Assembly: GCA_017307375.1 (NCBI GenBank)
Contig: JAFKFH010000004.1
Location: 248,001 to 312,000, forward strand
Origin: Alphaproteobacteria bacterium
Lineage (GTDB): Bacteria > Pseudomonadota > Alphaproteobacteria > Ferrovibrionales > Ferrovibrionaceae
Direction: 5' to 3'
DNA: 64,000 nucleotides
Below, in pieces: positions 56,046 to 64,000 of this stretch. Within the stretch, counting starts at the first letter, position 1, and every line of letters starts with the position of its first letter. The notes under the pieces are model-generated. The model had not been told where the DNA came from. It was given only the letters and a program-made list of their open reading frames with translations, and ran no database searches. A program made the translations under genes and the position numbers.

Positions 56046-57086
56046 ATGGTTCACACAGCTTCCGCACCGGCGGGCGAACCGGCGGCCGGTCGTAGCGCCT
56101 TGGTTCTCGGCGCGACCGGCGGTGTCGGCGGGGCGATCGCCGCCAGGCTGATCGCCGAGGGCTGGCAGGTCCGCGCCCTGTGCCGCGTCAGCGAGGCGGC
56201 CCGATCCGGCTGGCGCCAGGATTGTCCGGCGCCGCGGTTCATCGCCGGCGATGCCATGGACGCGACGTCGGTCATGCGCGCCGCGACGCTGGGCGGGGGC
56301 GTCGCCGTGATCGTCCACGCGGTCAATCCGCCGGGCTACCGCAACTGGTCGTCGCTGGTGCTGCCGATGATCGACAACACGCTTGCCGCCGCCCGCGCGG
56401 CCGGCGGCGCCCGCATCGTGCTGCCCGGCACGGTCTACAACTACGATCCCGCGCTTAACGAGGTGATCGACGAACACGGCGCGCAGAATGCGCGCAGCGT
56501 GAAGGGCCGGATCCGCATGGCGCTCGAGCGCAGGCTGGCGGCGGCGGCCCCGCAGGTCCCCTCGCTGATCGTCCGCGCCGGCGATTTCTTCGGGCGGGGG
56601 GCGCGGTCGAGCTGGTTTGCGCAGGTGATGGTGCGGCCGGGGCGTCCGGTGCGCAGGGTCACCAGCATCGCGCCGGGTGTGCCGCACGCCTATGCCCATC
56701 TGCCCGATCTCGCCGCGGCCGTCGCCGCGTTGCTGGCGATTCCCGAACGGCTGCGCCCGCATGAAACGGTGCAGTTCGCCGGGCATTGGGATGCGACCGG
56801 CACGGCGATGCGCGACGCGGTCCGCCGGGTGGTCGGCCGCGAGGTGCCGGAACGCGCGTTTCCCTGGTGGCTGATCCGCCTCGCCGCCCCGTTCGGCGGT
56901 TTCCCGCGGGAGTTGGCCGAGATCGAGCCGGTATGGAAGCACCCGATGCGTCTCGACAACCGCCGCCTCGTGGAGCTGATCGGCGCCGAGCCGCATACCC
57001 CGCTCGACCAGGCCGTCGCGGACGCGCTCGCCGACATGGGTTGCCTGGCCGGGCCGCAAGGCCATGCCGGCCTCGTCCACGGCTGA
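56046..57086 (+). CDS. NAD-dependent epimerase/SDR-family protein
   Basis: A 346-aa extended SDR. After a short Ala-rich start, ALVLGATGGVGGAIAARLI binds the nucleotide. GTVYNYDP and the following Ser/Lys region stand where the catalytic Tyr and Lys are in epimerases, though the YxxxK spacing is not clear. YAHLPDLAAAVAALLA is a late family motif. The substrate is unknown. It is divergent from the LysR gene that probably controls it. The 3' end borders the integrase remnant. Confidence 0.8.
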   Translation: MVHTASAPAGEPAAGRSALVLGATGGVGGAIAARLIAEGWQVRALCRVSEAARSGWRQDCPAPRFIAGDAMDATSVMRAATLGGGVAVIVHAVNPPGYRNWSSLVLPMIDNTLAAARAAGGARIVLPGTVYNYDPALNEVIDEHGAQNARSVKGRIRMALERRLAAAAPQVPSLIVRAGDFFGRGARSSWFAQVMVRPGRPVRRVTSIAPGVPHAYAHLPDLAAAVAALLAIPERLRPHETVQFAGHWDATGTAMRDAVRRVVGREVPERAFPWWLIRLAAPFGGFPRELAEIEPVWKHPMRLDNRRLVELIGAEPHTPLDQAVADALADMGCLAGPQGHAGLVHG

Positions 57087-57099
57087 GCCCCGGGCGATG

Positions 57100-57433
57100 G
57101 CCGAACCGCCGCTGTCCCAGCCGCGTATCGCCGGCGGGTCGGATTCGGCCACGAGTTCGACCATCGGGCGATACCCGAACCCGAACGATCGGGCCAGCTT
57201 CACCGCCGCGTCGTATCGGCGCCTGGCCTCGGCGACGTCGCCCGCGCCCAGCAGGGCGTCCCGGTACATCTCGAGTTCATGATCGATGATCTCCGGCCGC
57301 CGCGCGGCAATGGTCGGATCGACCGTGCGCGGGCTCATGGCAACATGGCCCGGGGGGCGAGATGGGCCACGTTCTGAGGCACCCGGCGCTGGTAGTGCAA
57401 ACGGCCGCCCCTAAGGATGACGTGATCGGCCAC
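57100..57433 (-). pseudogene. Tyrosine-integrase N-terminal remnant
   Basis: From GTG 57433 the frame reads ADHVILRGGRLHYQRRVPQNVAHLAPRAML, the N-terminus of alphaproteobacterial phage-like integrases. It stops at codon 33. The match resumes in another frame at 57338 as MSPRTVDPTIAARRPEIIDHELEMYRDAL and KLARSFGFGYRPMVELVAES, which is the integrase arm-binding region. The catalytic C-terminal domain is absent, its place taken by the end of the SDR gene. The right end of the remnant is approximate. It marks the left border of the defence island. Confidence 0.65.
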
Positions 57434-57740
57434 AAAAGCCTCTGTGTGGCAATTCGTGATACGATTTGCGATACAGAAAATGACGGTCGAGCGCTAGAGA
57501 CCGCCCGAGGAACGAGCGATCGATTTCCTGTAAGTATTTGATTTAGGCGATTTTTTGGAGCGATATAGCCGTTTCAGGCTCGGGTCCGATGGCGGGCGGG
57601 AGACGAAGAAACCGAGAATTACACCTACGCTATAGCCCTACAAAATGGAGGCTAGAAAGAGCTGTCCAACGTGGCCGAGAGATACCGCCACCTTCTCGCC
57701 CCGGCTTTAGACGTTGGCGCACCCGAAAAAAAACTAGTGG
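57434..57740. other. Gene-free left flank of the Hachiman island
   Basis: About 307 bp with no convincing gene. Base composition shifts here from GC-rich host to AT-rich island. It contains a GATAC-N8-GATAC-like repeat in front of the integrase remnant (57457-57475 region), and an 8-A run at 57726-57733. On the minus strand that run is a T-tract after a short CTAG-CCA-CTAG hairpin just past the hamB stop, a weak terminator candidate. Confidence 0.4.
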
Positions 57741-59855
57741 CTAGATTGCCTTTTCCGTCGGCTCCGGATCGTCAAGCGTGATTCCATTGAAAAAAAATCG
57801 AACTACGTAGCGATCAAAGGGACCAAGTGACCTAATCGCTAACACTGCATCCTTTCCGAGAGACTTAAAGCGATCAATTGCCCTCAATAGGTCCATGCTA
57901 GGATCTTGAAAGTCAATCAAACCAGATAAGTGAATTTTTTTTGAAATCATGCGTGGCAAGCCATATTCTTCGAGATGATAAACTGCACTAGGTAAAAACG
58001 CTCTACTCATTCTTCCTATAAAGGCAGAAATATCGACTGACGGATTAATAATCATCTTATGAAGTTCGTTTGTATCACTCAGAAGGGCTGCCAACTTGAA
58101 CGTCATAGTCCGTTCGAGCTTGAAAAAATCGTCAATATCGACATCATCACCTTTAAGGGTCGATATTAGCTGAGGCAAATCTCGATCCCAATTGTGGGCC
58201 ATCGCCTTAGTTGCCGCCACAAGTTTGCCGAATTGCGTGTCCCAATTCCCGGGCTTAAGCCGCAAGACCCTGTAGAGCATGTTGTCCCAATGATCGGGGT
58301 TGCTAGAGTTTAGATAACCAAAGCCACGCCAGTCGTCGGGATTATTTCTCATATCCATTGCTAGCCGAAGCAAGAAATCCGCATCACTATCTTGCAGGAT
58401 GTTGTCGCGCTTTATGCGGGCAAAATTTTCCTCACCAATGATCGCGGACATTTGTGTGCGATACTCAATTATCCGCTCCACTTGCCGATCCGTGAGTTGA
58501 TCCGAATCTCGCACCTCATCGAGTGTTCCCAGTATTTCCTCTGGGAAATCAATATCAAGCTGAACGTCCTCGGACTTCGGTGGAGCGTCAAGAAGGTATA
58601 TATTGCCAACAAAATACTTAAACATTCGGCCACCCCTGCCGATGATGTTCTTATACGTAAAGTCCTTGAGGTTCGTATTTCCTAACTTGCTTTTCCACAC
58701 AATAACATTTTGAGCAGATGTATTTACACCTTCAATTATTGAAGAGGTAGATACAATGCTATCAAATCCATCTTCATACTCGAAAAGGCGGATTTGTAAC
58801 TGACTGAGGCATCGATGCATGCTGCCGTTATGAACACCAATCGCACGGTCAACCAAATCGGCCAGACTCCAGTCCGACTGATAGTTTTGCCTAAGCCACT
58901 TTGAAAAGTGGCTTGTATATATACGATCAACAGGTTGAATTTTCGATACAACAAGTTCAGATATTTTCTTTATTTCAGAATATGTTCCTGCATATATCAA
59001 TGATTTTTGTGTTTGCTGAGAAATTAAATCAATTAATTTTTCGCCCTTCTTGGATTCGTCTTTTCCAAACTCCTTATATAGCTCCTTAATATCAAGATAT
59101 ACTGTATTAAAATCTAGCAACTCGACGAATTCCATGTCGCGAGTAAAGGCGTTGTCACTCAATTTTTTGATGTTTGGCGCTAAGTAATATCTCTGCTTCG
59201 CCTTCTTCGAGAGCTTCAAGATCGCTTTGATGAGGGCCGGCGCGCGATCACGGTCATGTTTTTGGCTTGCCTTGTAAAATTCATCGACCACCAACAAGTC
59301 TATACTATCAAGTGCATCCAGATAACCGAAGGCTCGCTCCTGCGGGAATATAAGTATATTTTTTACTCCAAGTCTCGTATCCGGTGCTGTGACGATTGTA
59401 TACTCTTCGGAGAACTTTTTGAACAATCGACGACGCGTTTCGTCCATCAGGGCGATGGTAGGGACGATAATCACTACATTGTTCGGCCTTTTGGCTGCAA
59501 TAAATGCATCAATGACAAAACTCTTGCCGAAGCTAGTCGGAGCGCTAATCGCTATGTTCTTGCCCTCCAAAAGCTTGGCGAGAACGCTCGACTGTTCACG
59601 ATGGAGTGTTGCTACGCGCCGACCAACATCAACCTCAAATGCATGATGAACATACTTCTGATCCCATGAAGCGTTTGCCAGTTGCAGATAGGGGAATAAC
59701 CCAGTCGCGCGGATCATATGATTGACCACTTGCGGATAAGGGGTTTTGGAATGATCGAGGTCCGCCAGTAGGCGGATCAAGAGATTTCTAGCGGCGATCT
59801 CGTTCTTGAGCGTCAGGAGTCTGTTGATCTCGTGGCATGTATCAAAAATATCCAT
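57741..59855 (-). CDS. hamB: Hachiman defence helicase HamB
   Basis: A 704-aa superfamily 2 helicase that with HamA forms the Hachiman anti-phage complex. Walker A APTSFGKS is at residues 105-112 and motif II DEFYK at 191-195. Motif V-like STSSIIEGVNTSAQNVIVW and motif VI IIGRGGRM are near 375 and 410. It is AT-rich compared with host genes, which supports transfer. Its ATG overlaps the hamA stop (TAATG), so the two are co-translated. In studied systems HamB senses DNA and releases HamA; that mechanism is assumed here. Confidence 0.88.
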   Translation of the reverse strand: MDIFDTCHEINRLLTLKNEIAARNLLIRLLADLDHSKTPYPQVVNHMIRATGLFPYLQLANASWDQKYVHHAFEVDVGRRVATLHREQSSVLAKLLEGKNIAISAPTSFGKSFVIDAFIAAKRPNNVVIIVPTIALMDETRRRLFKKFSEEYTIVTAPDTRLGVKNILIFPQERAFGYLDALDSIDLLVVDEFYKASQKHDRDRAPALIKAILKLSKKAKQRYYLAPNIKKLSDNAFTRDMEFVELLDFNTVYLDIKELYKEFGKDESKKGEKLIDLISQQTQKSLIYAGTYSEIKKISELVVSKIQPVDRIYTSHFSKWLRQNYQSDWSLADLVDRAIGVHNGSMHRCLSQLQIRLFEYEDGFDSIVSTSSIIEGVNTSAQNVIVWKSKLGNTNLKDFTYKNIIGRGGRMFKYFVGNIYLLDAPPKSEDVQLDIDFPEEILGTLDEVRDSDQLTDRQVERIIEYRTQMSAIIGEENFARIKRDNILQDSDADFLLRLAMDMRNNPDDWRGFGYLNSSNPDHWDNMLYRVLRLKPGNWDTQFGKLVAATKAMAHNWDRDLPQLISTLKGDDVDIDDFFKLERTMTFKLAALLSDTNELHKMIINPSVDISAFIGRMSRAFLPSAVYHLEEYGLPRMISKKIHLSGLIDFQDPSMDLLRAIDRFKSLGKDAVLAIRSLGPFDRYVVRFFFNGITLDDPEPTEKAI

Positions 59856-60778
59856 TAGCTCTGCCCCTTATAGAAAGCGACGGCTTGGACGAAAGCGTTG
59901 ACGATTTTCTTCTTGTTAGGGACTGGAAACAGGATGATGTGAAAATTTAGATCGTCATATTTATGGACTGAACCCGACTTTGCAATTTGCTTAAGGAAAT
60001 AAGCGTCTGCACGGCTTTTATGAAATTTGATGATTTCGGCCTTGTAGGCTTCGCTAAGATCTTTTGCGCCTGAGGTAATCGAACATTCATGCAATAGTAG
60101 GATTGGAATATGAATTTTTGATTTTAGGTTGTCGATGGACTCTCTATTGTCCAAAGCCGCTTTTATCTTGGCGCGAAGGTCTGGAGCGATAGGTAGGCCA
60201 TCAAGATCAGCTACGCTGGTTATAATGGCATTTTCCTTTTTTAGCTTGTCCGTCGAAAGCGAATTCATGACCGAGGTTATGACAGAATCCAAGCGAGCAT
60301 CAGCAATGGAATTGTAGAATTTTGCCTCTCCAAACCACAGCGTGAAATCGTCGCCATCAACGACGATATGAACACTGTCCGCTCCCTTGGCGTTATCCTG
60401 AACATTTTGCTTATAGAAAATTTTCGGGACTACGGGCAGCGCGCCAAAGCGATGACGCATCAGGCCATACAAAAAGACTTCAGCAATTTCACTGCCCTGT
60501 CCGATTTCATCATTGTCTGTAAGCCTCAAATTCTGCGCCGCTGCGATCAGACTGCTGTGACTTTGATCGACAAGGGAGGATCGCTCTTTTTCAGATAGGG
60601 CCGTTTGAGCGATATTATCCCACAAGTAACTTTGAAATTTTGGATAGCGCCATTCCGCATCTTCAAAATCATTTATCAAACTAATTACATGATTATTGAC
60701 GATTTCTTTGAGCTGTTCTGTCGATGTTACCGAAGAAAGAGAATCATCTATCAAGACCTCGAATGCCAGCCCAGACAT
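59855..60778 (-). CDS. hamA: Hachiman defence nuclease HamA (DUF1837)
   Basis: A 307-aa DUF1837 protein. The PD-(D/E)xK-like nuclease core is visible: E in GSEIAEVFLYGL (about residue 97), D134 in KGADSVH, and E151 and K153 in WFGEAKFY. The C-terminal part (DDLNFHIILFPVPNKKKIVNAF) is typical of the family. A GGGGGA ribosome site is 9 nt upstream of the ATG. First gene of the hamA-hamB pair, followed by hamB with a 1-nt overlap. Predicted to destroy DNA when activated by infection. Confidence 0.85.
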   Translation of the reverse strand: MSGLAFEVLIDDSLSSVTSTEQLKEIVNNHVISLINDFEDAEWRYPKFQSYLWDNIAQTALSEKERSSLVDQSHSSLIAAAQNLRLTDNDEIGQGSEIAEVFLYGLMRHRFGALPVVPKIFYKQNVQDNAKGADSVHIVVDGDDFTLWFGEAKFYNSIADARLDSVITSVMNSLSTDKLKKENAIITSVADLDGLPIAPDLRAKIKAALDNRESIDNLKSKIHIPILLLHECSITSGAKDLSEAYKAEIIKFHKSRADAYFLKQIAKSGSVHKYDDLNFHIILFPVPNKKKIVNAFVQAVAFYKGQS

Positions 60779-60857
60779 AAAATAGATTCCCCCATCGAGA
60801 CTGTCCCCGGCGGACTACGGTACAATTTGGGAGGGTACATGACTAGGTACTTTGTCG

Positions 60858-60914
60858 ATGACCTCCGCGCAGGTCGTTGCCCTGTCCCCTGACGCTCTCG
60901 GATTTGACCGTTAG
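60858..60914 (+). pseudogene. Possible truncated gene start at the left IS border
   Basis: The short frame MTSAQVVALSPDALGFDR ends exactly at the insertion-sequence border (TAG at 60912-60914). Its start recalls the MTxxQVxALAPDA opening of SWIM zinc-finger proteins. The match rests on about 12 residues, so this is tentative. If real, the IS or an IS-mediated deletion removed the rest. Confidence 0.22.
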
Positions 60915-60939
60915 TGAACCGCACTGGGTTTGCCGGAGG
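60915..60939. repeat. Left terminal inverted repeat of the IS3 element
   Basis: 25 bp, identical in inverted orientation to 62198-62222. It lies 137 bp upstream of the hamA start. Confidence 0.9.
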
Positions 60940-61842
60940 TGGGTCCTACGCGGCCATTTTGATGTTTTCAAGGCCGCGTAGTAGTTTGCCTCTGCCTTGG
61001 CGGGTGGGATGTTGCCGATTGGCTCTAGCAGGCGCTGTTGGTTGAACCAGTCGACCCATTCGAGGGTCTTGTACTTCATTGCCTCGAATGACTTCCACGG
61101 CCCCAGCCGATGGATGACCTCGGCCTTGAACAGCCCGGTCACGCTCTCAGCGAGGGCGTTGTTATAGCTGTCGTCGACGCTGCCGACCGAGGGCTCGATG
61201 CCGGCTTCGGACAGCCGCTCGGTGTACCGGATGCTCACATATTGCGATCCGCGGTCGCTATGATGGATGAGGCTCTCGGTCGGTCTGCGGGCATGCAGCG
61301 CTTGCTCCAAGGCGTCGAGAGCGAAGCTGGCCGCCTGCGTGCGGCTGACCCGCCAGCCCACGATGCGCCTGGCGAAGACATCGATAACGAAAGCGACGTA
61401 GACCATGCCGGCCCAAGTGCTCACATAGGTCAAGTCCGAGACCCAGAGCATGTTCGGCGCCGGAGCATGGAACTGTCGGTTGACCAGATCGAACGGGCAA
61501 GCCGCCGCTTTATCCGACCTGGTTGTCCTGACCACCTTGCCGCGCACCACGCTCTCCAGCCCGAGCCGCGCCATCAGCCGGGCGACGCGGGCGCGGCCGA
61601 CCTTGACGCCTTCGCGGTTAAGCTGCAGCCACACCTTCTTTGCGCCGTAGATGCCAATGTTCTTCTTGTAGGAGCGGATGATTTCCTTCGACAGCCGCTC
61701 ATCCTCCTTCGCGCGCGTGGAGCGAAGATCGGGATTGTGGCCCTACGGCGAACGTGCTCGTGCCAGGTGGAGGGGGCGACCCGCAGAACCCTGCTCATCG
61801 GCTCGATCCCGTAACTCTCCACATGGGGCGCCGTGAATGCGG

Positions 61843-62169
61843 TCACTTCCGAAGCGGGCGGTCGAACTCCGCCTGGGCGAAATAAGCGCTGGCCTTGCGC
61901 AGGATCTCGTTCCCCTGCCGGAGTTCACGCACCTCGCGTTCCAGCGCCTTCATCCGCTCGGCAATTTCGGTCGGCACGCCGGCCCGCTTGCCGGTGTTGA
62001 TCTCGCTCTTCTTAACCCAGTCCAGCAGGGTCTGCGGCACGCAGGCGGTCTTCCCCGCAATCGACTCGATGGTCGCTCATCGCGAGGCATACTCTTGTTC
62101 ATTGTCGAGCGTCGGCCTGACGGCACGCTCGCGGACCTCGGGTGAAAACTTGTTCGTCGTTCTACTCAT
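61843..62169 (-). pseudogene. IS3 OrfA with an in-frame stop
   Basis: From ATG 62169 the frame reads MSRTTNKFSPEVRERAVR, then TGA at codon 31 (62077-62079), where relatives have Trp. It continues in the same frame as [25 protein letters not shown] to a leucine-zipper-like end ([37 protein letters not shown]). A single TGG-to-TGA change is the simplest cause. Its stop overlaps the orfB GTG. Confidence 0.8.
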
Positions 62170-62197
62170 GATGGCCCCACCTTCTCAGGAGTTGAGC

Positions 62198-62222
62198 CCT
62201 CCGGCAAACCCAGTGCGGTTCA
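62198..62222. repeat. Right terminal inverted repeat of the IS3 element
   Basis: 25 bp, the inverse of 60915-60939. It abuts the serine-recombinase remnant. Confidence 0.9.
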
Positions 62223-62223
62223 A

Positions 62224-62617
62224 TACCGGAATCAGGCACGGGCCGACGCCGTAAGGACTGAAGCCATGCTGAAAAACTCGGCCCATAACGGCCTCACAGG
62301 GGTGGCCGTGCGGGAACTGGCGAGCGAGGCACGCACCGGGCTTCGGCGGCTATCGGCGGGATCACGTCCGGGCTTTCGCCCAGCATGTCGAGGTCGCGGA
62401 TGATGCTATCTACATCAATGGCAACAAAAACACGCTGTTGAGGACGCTGATAGCCAATGAGGGAGGGAAATCGGCGGGAATCGGCGTTCCCGGTTTTATG
62501 ACAAGGTGGCGGAAAGGGTGGGATTCGAACCCACGGTGGGCTTGCACCCACGGCGGTTTTCAAGACCGCTGCCTTAAACCACTCGGCCACCTTTCCGGGG
62601 CCGCCTGTTTGGCATAA
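62224..62617 (+). pseudogene. Serine site-specific recombinase C-terminal remnant
   Basis: Starting at the IS border, one frame gives VRELASEARTGLR. After a shift near 62340, another gives GGYRRDHVRAFAQHVEVADDAIYINGNKNTLLRTLIANEG, the C-terminal signature of large serine recombinases in alphaproteobacteria. The catalytic N-terminus is missing, cut by the IS. The frame continues antisense through tRNA-Ser (WDSNPRW) to TAA at 62615, as expected for an element inserted at that tRNA. Confidence 0.65.
62505..62596 (-). tRNA. tRNA-Ser (anticodon TGA)
   Basis: The minus strand reads GGAAAGGTGGCCGAGTGG... with acceptor stem GGAAAGG/CCTTTCC, D-arm GCCGAGTGGTTTAAGGC, anticodon TGA at 62562-62560 within TTGAAAA, a long class-II variable arm (GTGGGTGCAAGCCCAC), T-arm GGGTTCGAATCCC, discriminator G and encoded CCA. 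It is 92 nt, normal for Ser. It sits at the right end of the island and is a plausible attachment site. Confidence 0.95.
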
Positions 62618-62750
62618 CTCGGCGGTTCTGTCGATGGCAGGGTTGCACCGCTGATCGCACGGGTGTCCGGCTTCGGCAGTGGTTGCCGCCGGCCAGCCGT
62701 GCTAAGGACTTGGGCCACAGGGCAGAACGCTCGAGGGTGGCGGATCGGGA

Positions 62751-64000
62751 ATGGGGCTTGCGCAAAACAGGCGGGCAGGGTGGTGGCGGCCGGCGGCGGT
62801 GCTGGCCGGGATCGCCTGCCTCTTTCTCATGCTGTCGCTGTCCGCCGCCCGCGCCGTGCCGCAGGTGCTGGTGCTGGAGGACGGGCGGCCGAGCCACAAT
62901 GCCGGGCCGGTGCTGGAATTCCTCAGCGATCCCGGCGAAACCCTCACCGTCGCCGATCTGGCCCGGCCCGAGGTCGCGGCCCGCTTCAAGGCCGATGGCG
63001 CCGCGGTGCCGGCGCTGGGTTTCAGCCGCGGCGGCTATTGGGCGCGGCTGACGCTGCGCGACCCGCGGCAGGTGCGCCGCGACCTGGTCCTGGTGTTCCA
63101 CGACGTCGGCGTCGACCATGTCCGGCTCTACGAGCCGGCGGGCGACGGCCTCGGTTTCACCGTGCGCGGCGACGGGCTGGGCGGGGCGACCGACCCGGCG
63201 ATGGAACAGCGCCGCTACATCTTCTTCCCGATCAGCCCGGCGGCCAATGCCGAGACCACCTATTACCTGCGGGTCGATACCGCGGGCTCGGCCCGGTTTC
63301 CCGTCACCATCGACGATGCGGCGGCGCGCGAGCGCACCGACCGGCGGGAAATCCTGCTGTTCGGCGTGCTGCTCGGCACCATGGTCGCGATTGCCGGCTA
63401 TCTCGTCTTCATCTGGGGCGCGATGCGCGAGCGCAGCCTGCTGCTGCTCGCCGCCCATACGCTGGGCCTGGCCGGCTATCTGATCGGCGTCTCGGGCATG
63501 CGGCGCGAACTGTTCGCCGCCACCTCGGGCGATGCGATCGCCATCGGCGTGCATGCGATGCTGGCGATCGCCATGGTCTTCGGCGTCTGGTTTGCCATCG
63601 AGGTGCTGGGGGCGCGGCGGCGCTTTCCCCGCTTCTACCGGATCGGGCTGGTGCTGATCGGGCTGTCGGTCGCGCATTTCGCGGTGGCGCTGTTCGACCG
63701 GCTGGGCGGGCGGTGGGCGGCGAGCAACCTGGTCGCGCTGCTGGTGGTCTATGTCGTCGCCCTCGGCCTCCATGCCTGGCGGCGCGGCGTGCCGGCCTCG
63801 GCCACCTTCACCCTGGCCTGGGGCATCCTGCTCGCCACTTCCGGGCCGCGGGCGCTGGTCGAACTGGGGCTCCTGCCCTATCACTCGTCGCTGGTCATCC
63901 TGGGCCAGGTCGGGCCGGGTTTCACCGCGATCTTCCTGGCCTTCACCCTGTCGCGGCTGATCCGCCAGCGCCAGGCCGAGGCCGAGGGCGAGCTGGCCGA
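62751..64000 (+). CDS. 7TMR-DISM membrane sensor (C-terminus cut by window edge)
   Basis: About 416 residues are visible. Signal peptide or first helix at residues 14-37 (PAAVLAGIACLFLMLSLSAARA), a periplasmic 7TMR-DISMED2 domain (about 40-195, with YWARLTLRDPRQVRRDLVLVF and TYYLRVDTAGSARFPV), then seven TM helices to about residue 400 and the start of a coiled coil (LIRQRQAEAEGELA). The output domain lies outside the window; kinase and GGDEF are both common. GAGGGTGG is about 10 nt upstream of the ATG. Confidence 0.82.
   Translation, partial: MGLAQNRRAGWWRPAAVLAGIACLFLMLSLSAARAVPQVLVLEDGRPSHNAGPVLEFLSDPGETLTVADLARPEVAARFKADGAAVPALGFSRGGYWARLTLRDPRQVRRDLVLVFHDVGVDHVRLYEPAGDGLGFTVRGDGLGGATDPAMEQRRYIFFPISPAANAETTYYLRVDTAGSARFPVTIDDAAARERTDRREILLFGVLLGTMVAIAGYLVFIWGAMRERSLLLLAAHTLGLAGYLIGVSGMRRELFAATSGDAIAIGVHAMLAIAMVFGVWFAIEVLGARRRFPRFYRIGLVLIGLSVAHFAVALFDRLGGRWAASNLVALLVVYVVALGLHAWRRGVPASATFTLAWGILLATSGPRALVELGLLPYHSSLVILGQVGPGFTAIFLAFTLSRLIRQRQAEAEGELA

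Larger units (their letters stand above)
60843..61846 (-). pseudogene. IS3 transposase OrfB, frameshifted
   Basis: The frame begins at GTG 61846 (MTAFTAPHVESYGIEPMSRVLRVAPSTWHEHVRRRA). It changes frame near 61738-61745 and continues as NPDLRSTRAKEDERLSKEII into the intact catalytic core from 61634 downward. A one-base deletion after RRRA explains it. DDE residues are present: D in WVSDLTYV, D in HHSDRGSQY and E in NALAESVTG. The reading frame runs past the left terminal repeat into flanking DNA, ending at 60843. Confidence 0.8.
60915..62222 (-). mobile_element. IS3-family insertion sequence, decayed (1308 bp)
   Basis: Bounded by perfect 25-bp terminal inverted repeats (60915-60939 and 62198-62222) beginning TGAACCGCACTGGGTTTGCC. 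It contains an orfA/orfB pair on the minus strand. orfA has an internal stop and orfB a frameshift, so it should not transpose on its own. The flanking bases show no matching target duplication (TAG left, ATA right), which suggests a deletion or rearrangement next to it. The left end stands beside hamA's promoter region. Confidence 0.88.

Noticed and set aside
55959-57338. 459-codon frame joining the integrase remnant to sequence antisense to the SDR gene
   Set aside because: Only the first 70-80 residues resemble integrase; the rest is the complement of a real gene. Kept only as a remnant.
57665-57690. GTGGCCGAG resembling the tRNA-Ser D-arm, considered as a left attachment copy
   Set aside because: Only 9 bases match and the flanks do not; attachment duplicates normally copy the tRNA 3' end.
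57741-60778. Calling the helicase/DUF1837 pair a new defence system
   Set aside because: The gene pair, order and motifs match the described Hachiman system.
60605-60892. 95-codon plus-strand frame within the hamA 5' region
   Set aside because: It lies mostly antisense to hamA, has no ribosome site and no recognisable domain.

Overview
The window is GC-rich (visibly near 70% in most genes) and gene-dense. It has the markers of an alphaproteobacterium, probably Rhodospirillales-like: a GAAC-N7-GAAC LexA box in front of uvrA, a TrmFO, an nlpD / DUF815 ATPase / yajC-secD-secF / Mth938-domain block, and many cyclic-di-GMP and two-component proteins. Genus and species cannot be fixed from the sequence alone. 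Most of the window is ordinary chromosome. Accessory DNA sits at about 54.4-62.6 kb.

Layout. 1-7 kb: the end of a modBC molybdate transporter operon (modC runs off the left edge, modA is not seen), trmO, an MFS carrier, pncA, small exported proteins and a GGDEF-EAL protein. 7.3-15.9 kb: hutH, an NlpD-like LysM/M23 lipoprotein, a DUF815 ATPase, an orphan ABC binding protein, then yajC-secD-secF-Mth938. 15.9-23.5 kb: a flavin monooxygenase, GNAT, Fe-type SOD, a phytoene-synthase-like protein resembling the complex I factor NDUFAF6, trmFO, a CheY-like regulator and an ABC exporter with a possible leader peptide. 23.5-39 kb: signalling genes (cupredoxin plus hybrid kinase, two PAS-GGDEF paralogues around recX, a soluble chemoreceptor plus STAS protein, a response regulator divergent from a 7TMR kinase) and SOS-controlled uvrA.

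39-46 kb holds what I consider the most interesting chromosomal module. It contains a VIT metal carrier, ApbE flavin transferase, a PepSY/flavodoxin/reductase membrane protein, an exported DUF2271 protein with an ApbE-type flavinylation motif, a small exported PepSY protein and a QseB/PmrA-like two-component pair. Two intergenic regions of this block carry the same four-part operator (pairs of CTGA boxes 11 bp apart, in inverted orientation), so the two-component pair probably controls the whole redox/metal module.

46-54.3 kb: an AhpD-like protein, an antiporter, LysR/SDR, EamA, tag, YciI, a TetR gene behind a 49-bp near-perfect palindrome, and an ABC-F protein. 54.4-62.6 kb: a vapB with a broken vapC, a LysR/SDR pair, then an AT-rich defence island. 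The island has a tyrosine-integrase remnant, a complete-looking Hachiman pair (hamA-hamB), a decayed IS3-family element and a serine-recombinase remnant that runs into tRNA-Ser(TGA). After the tRNA a second 7TMR-DISM sensor gene runs off the right edge. Hachiman is a described system. I found no defence locus here that I could call new; the less-described material is the operator-linked flavinylation/PepSY cluster and several unexplained cis-elements.
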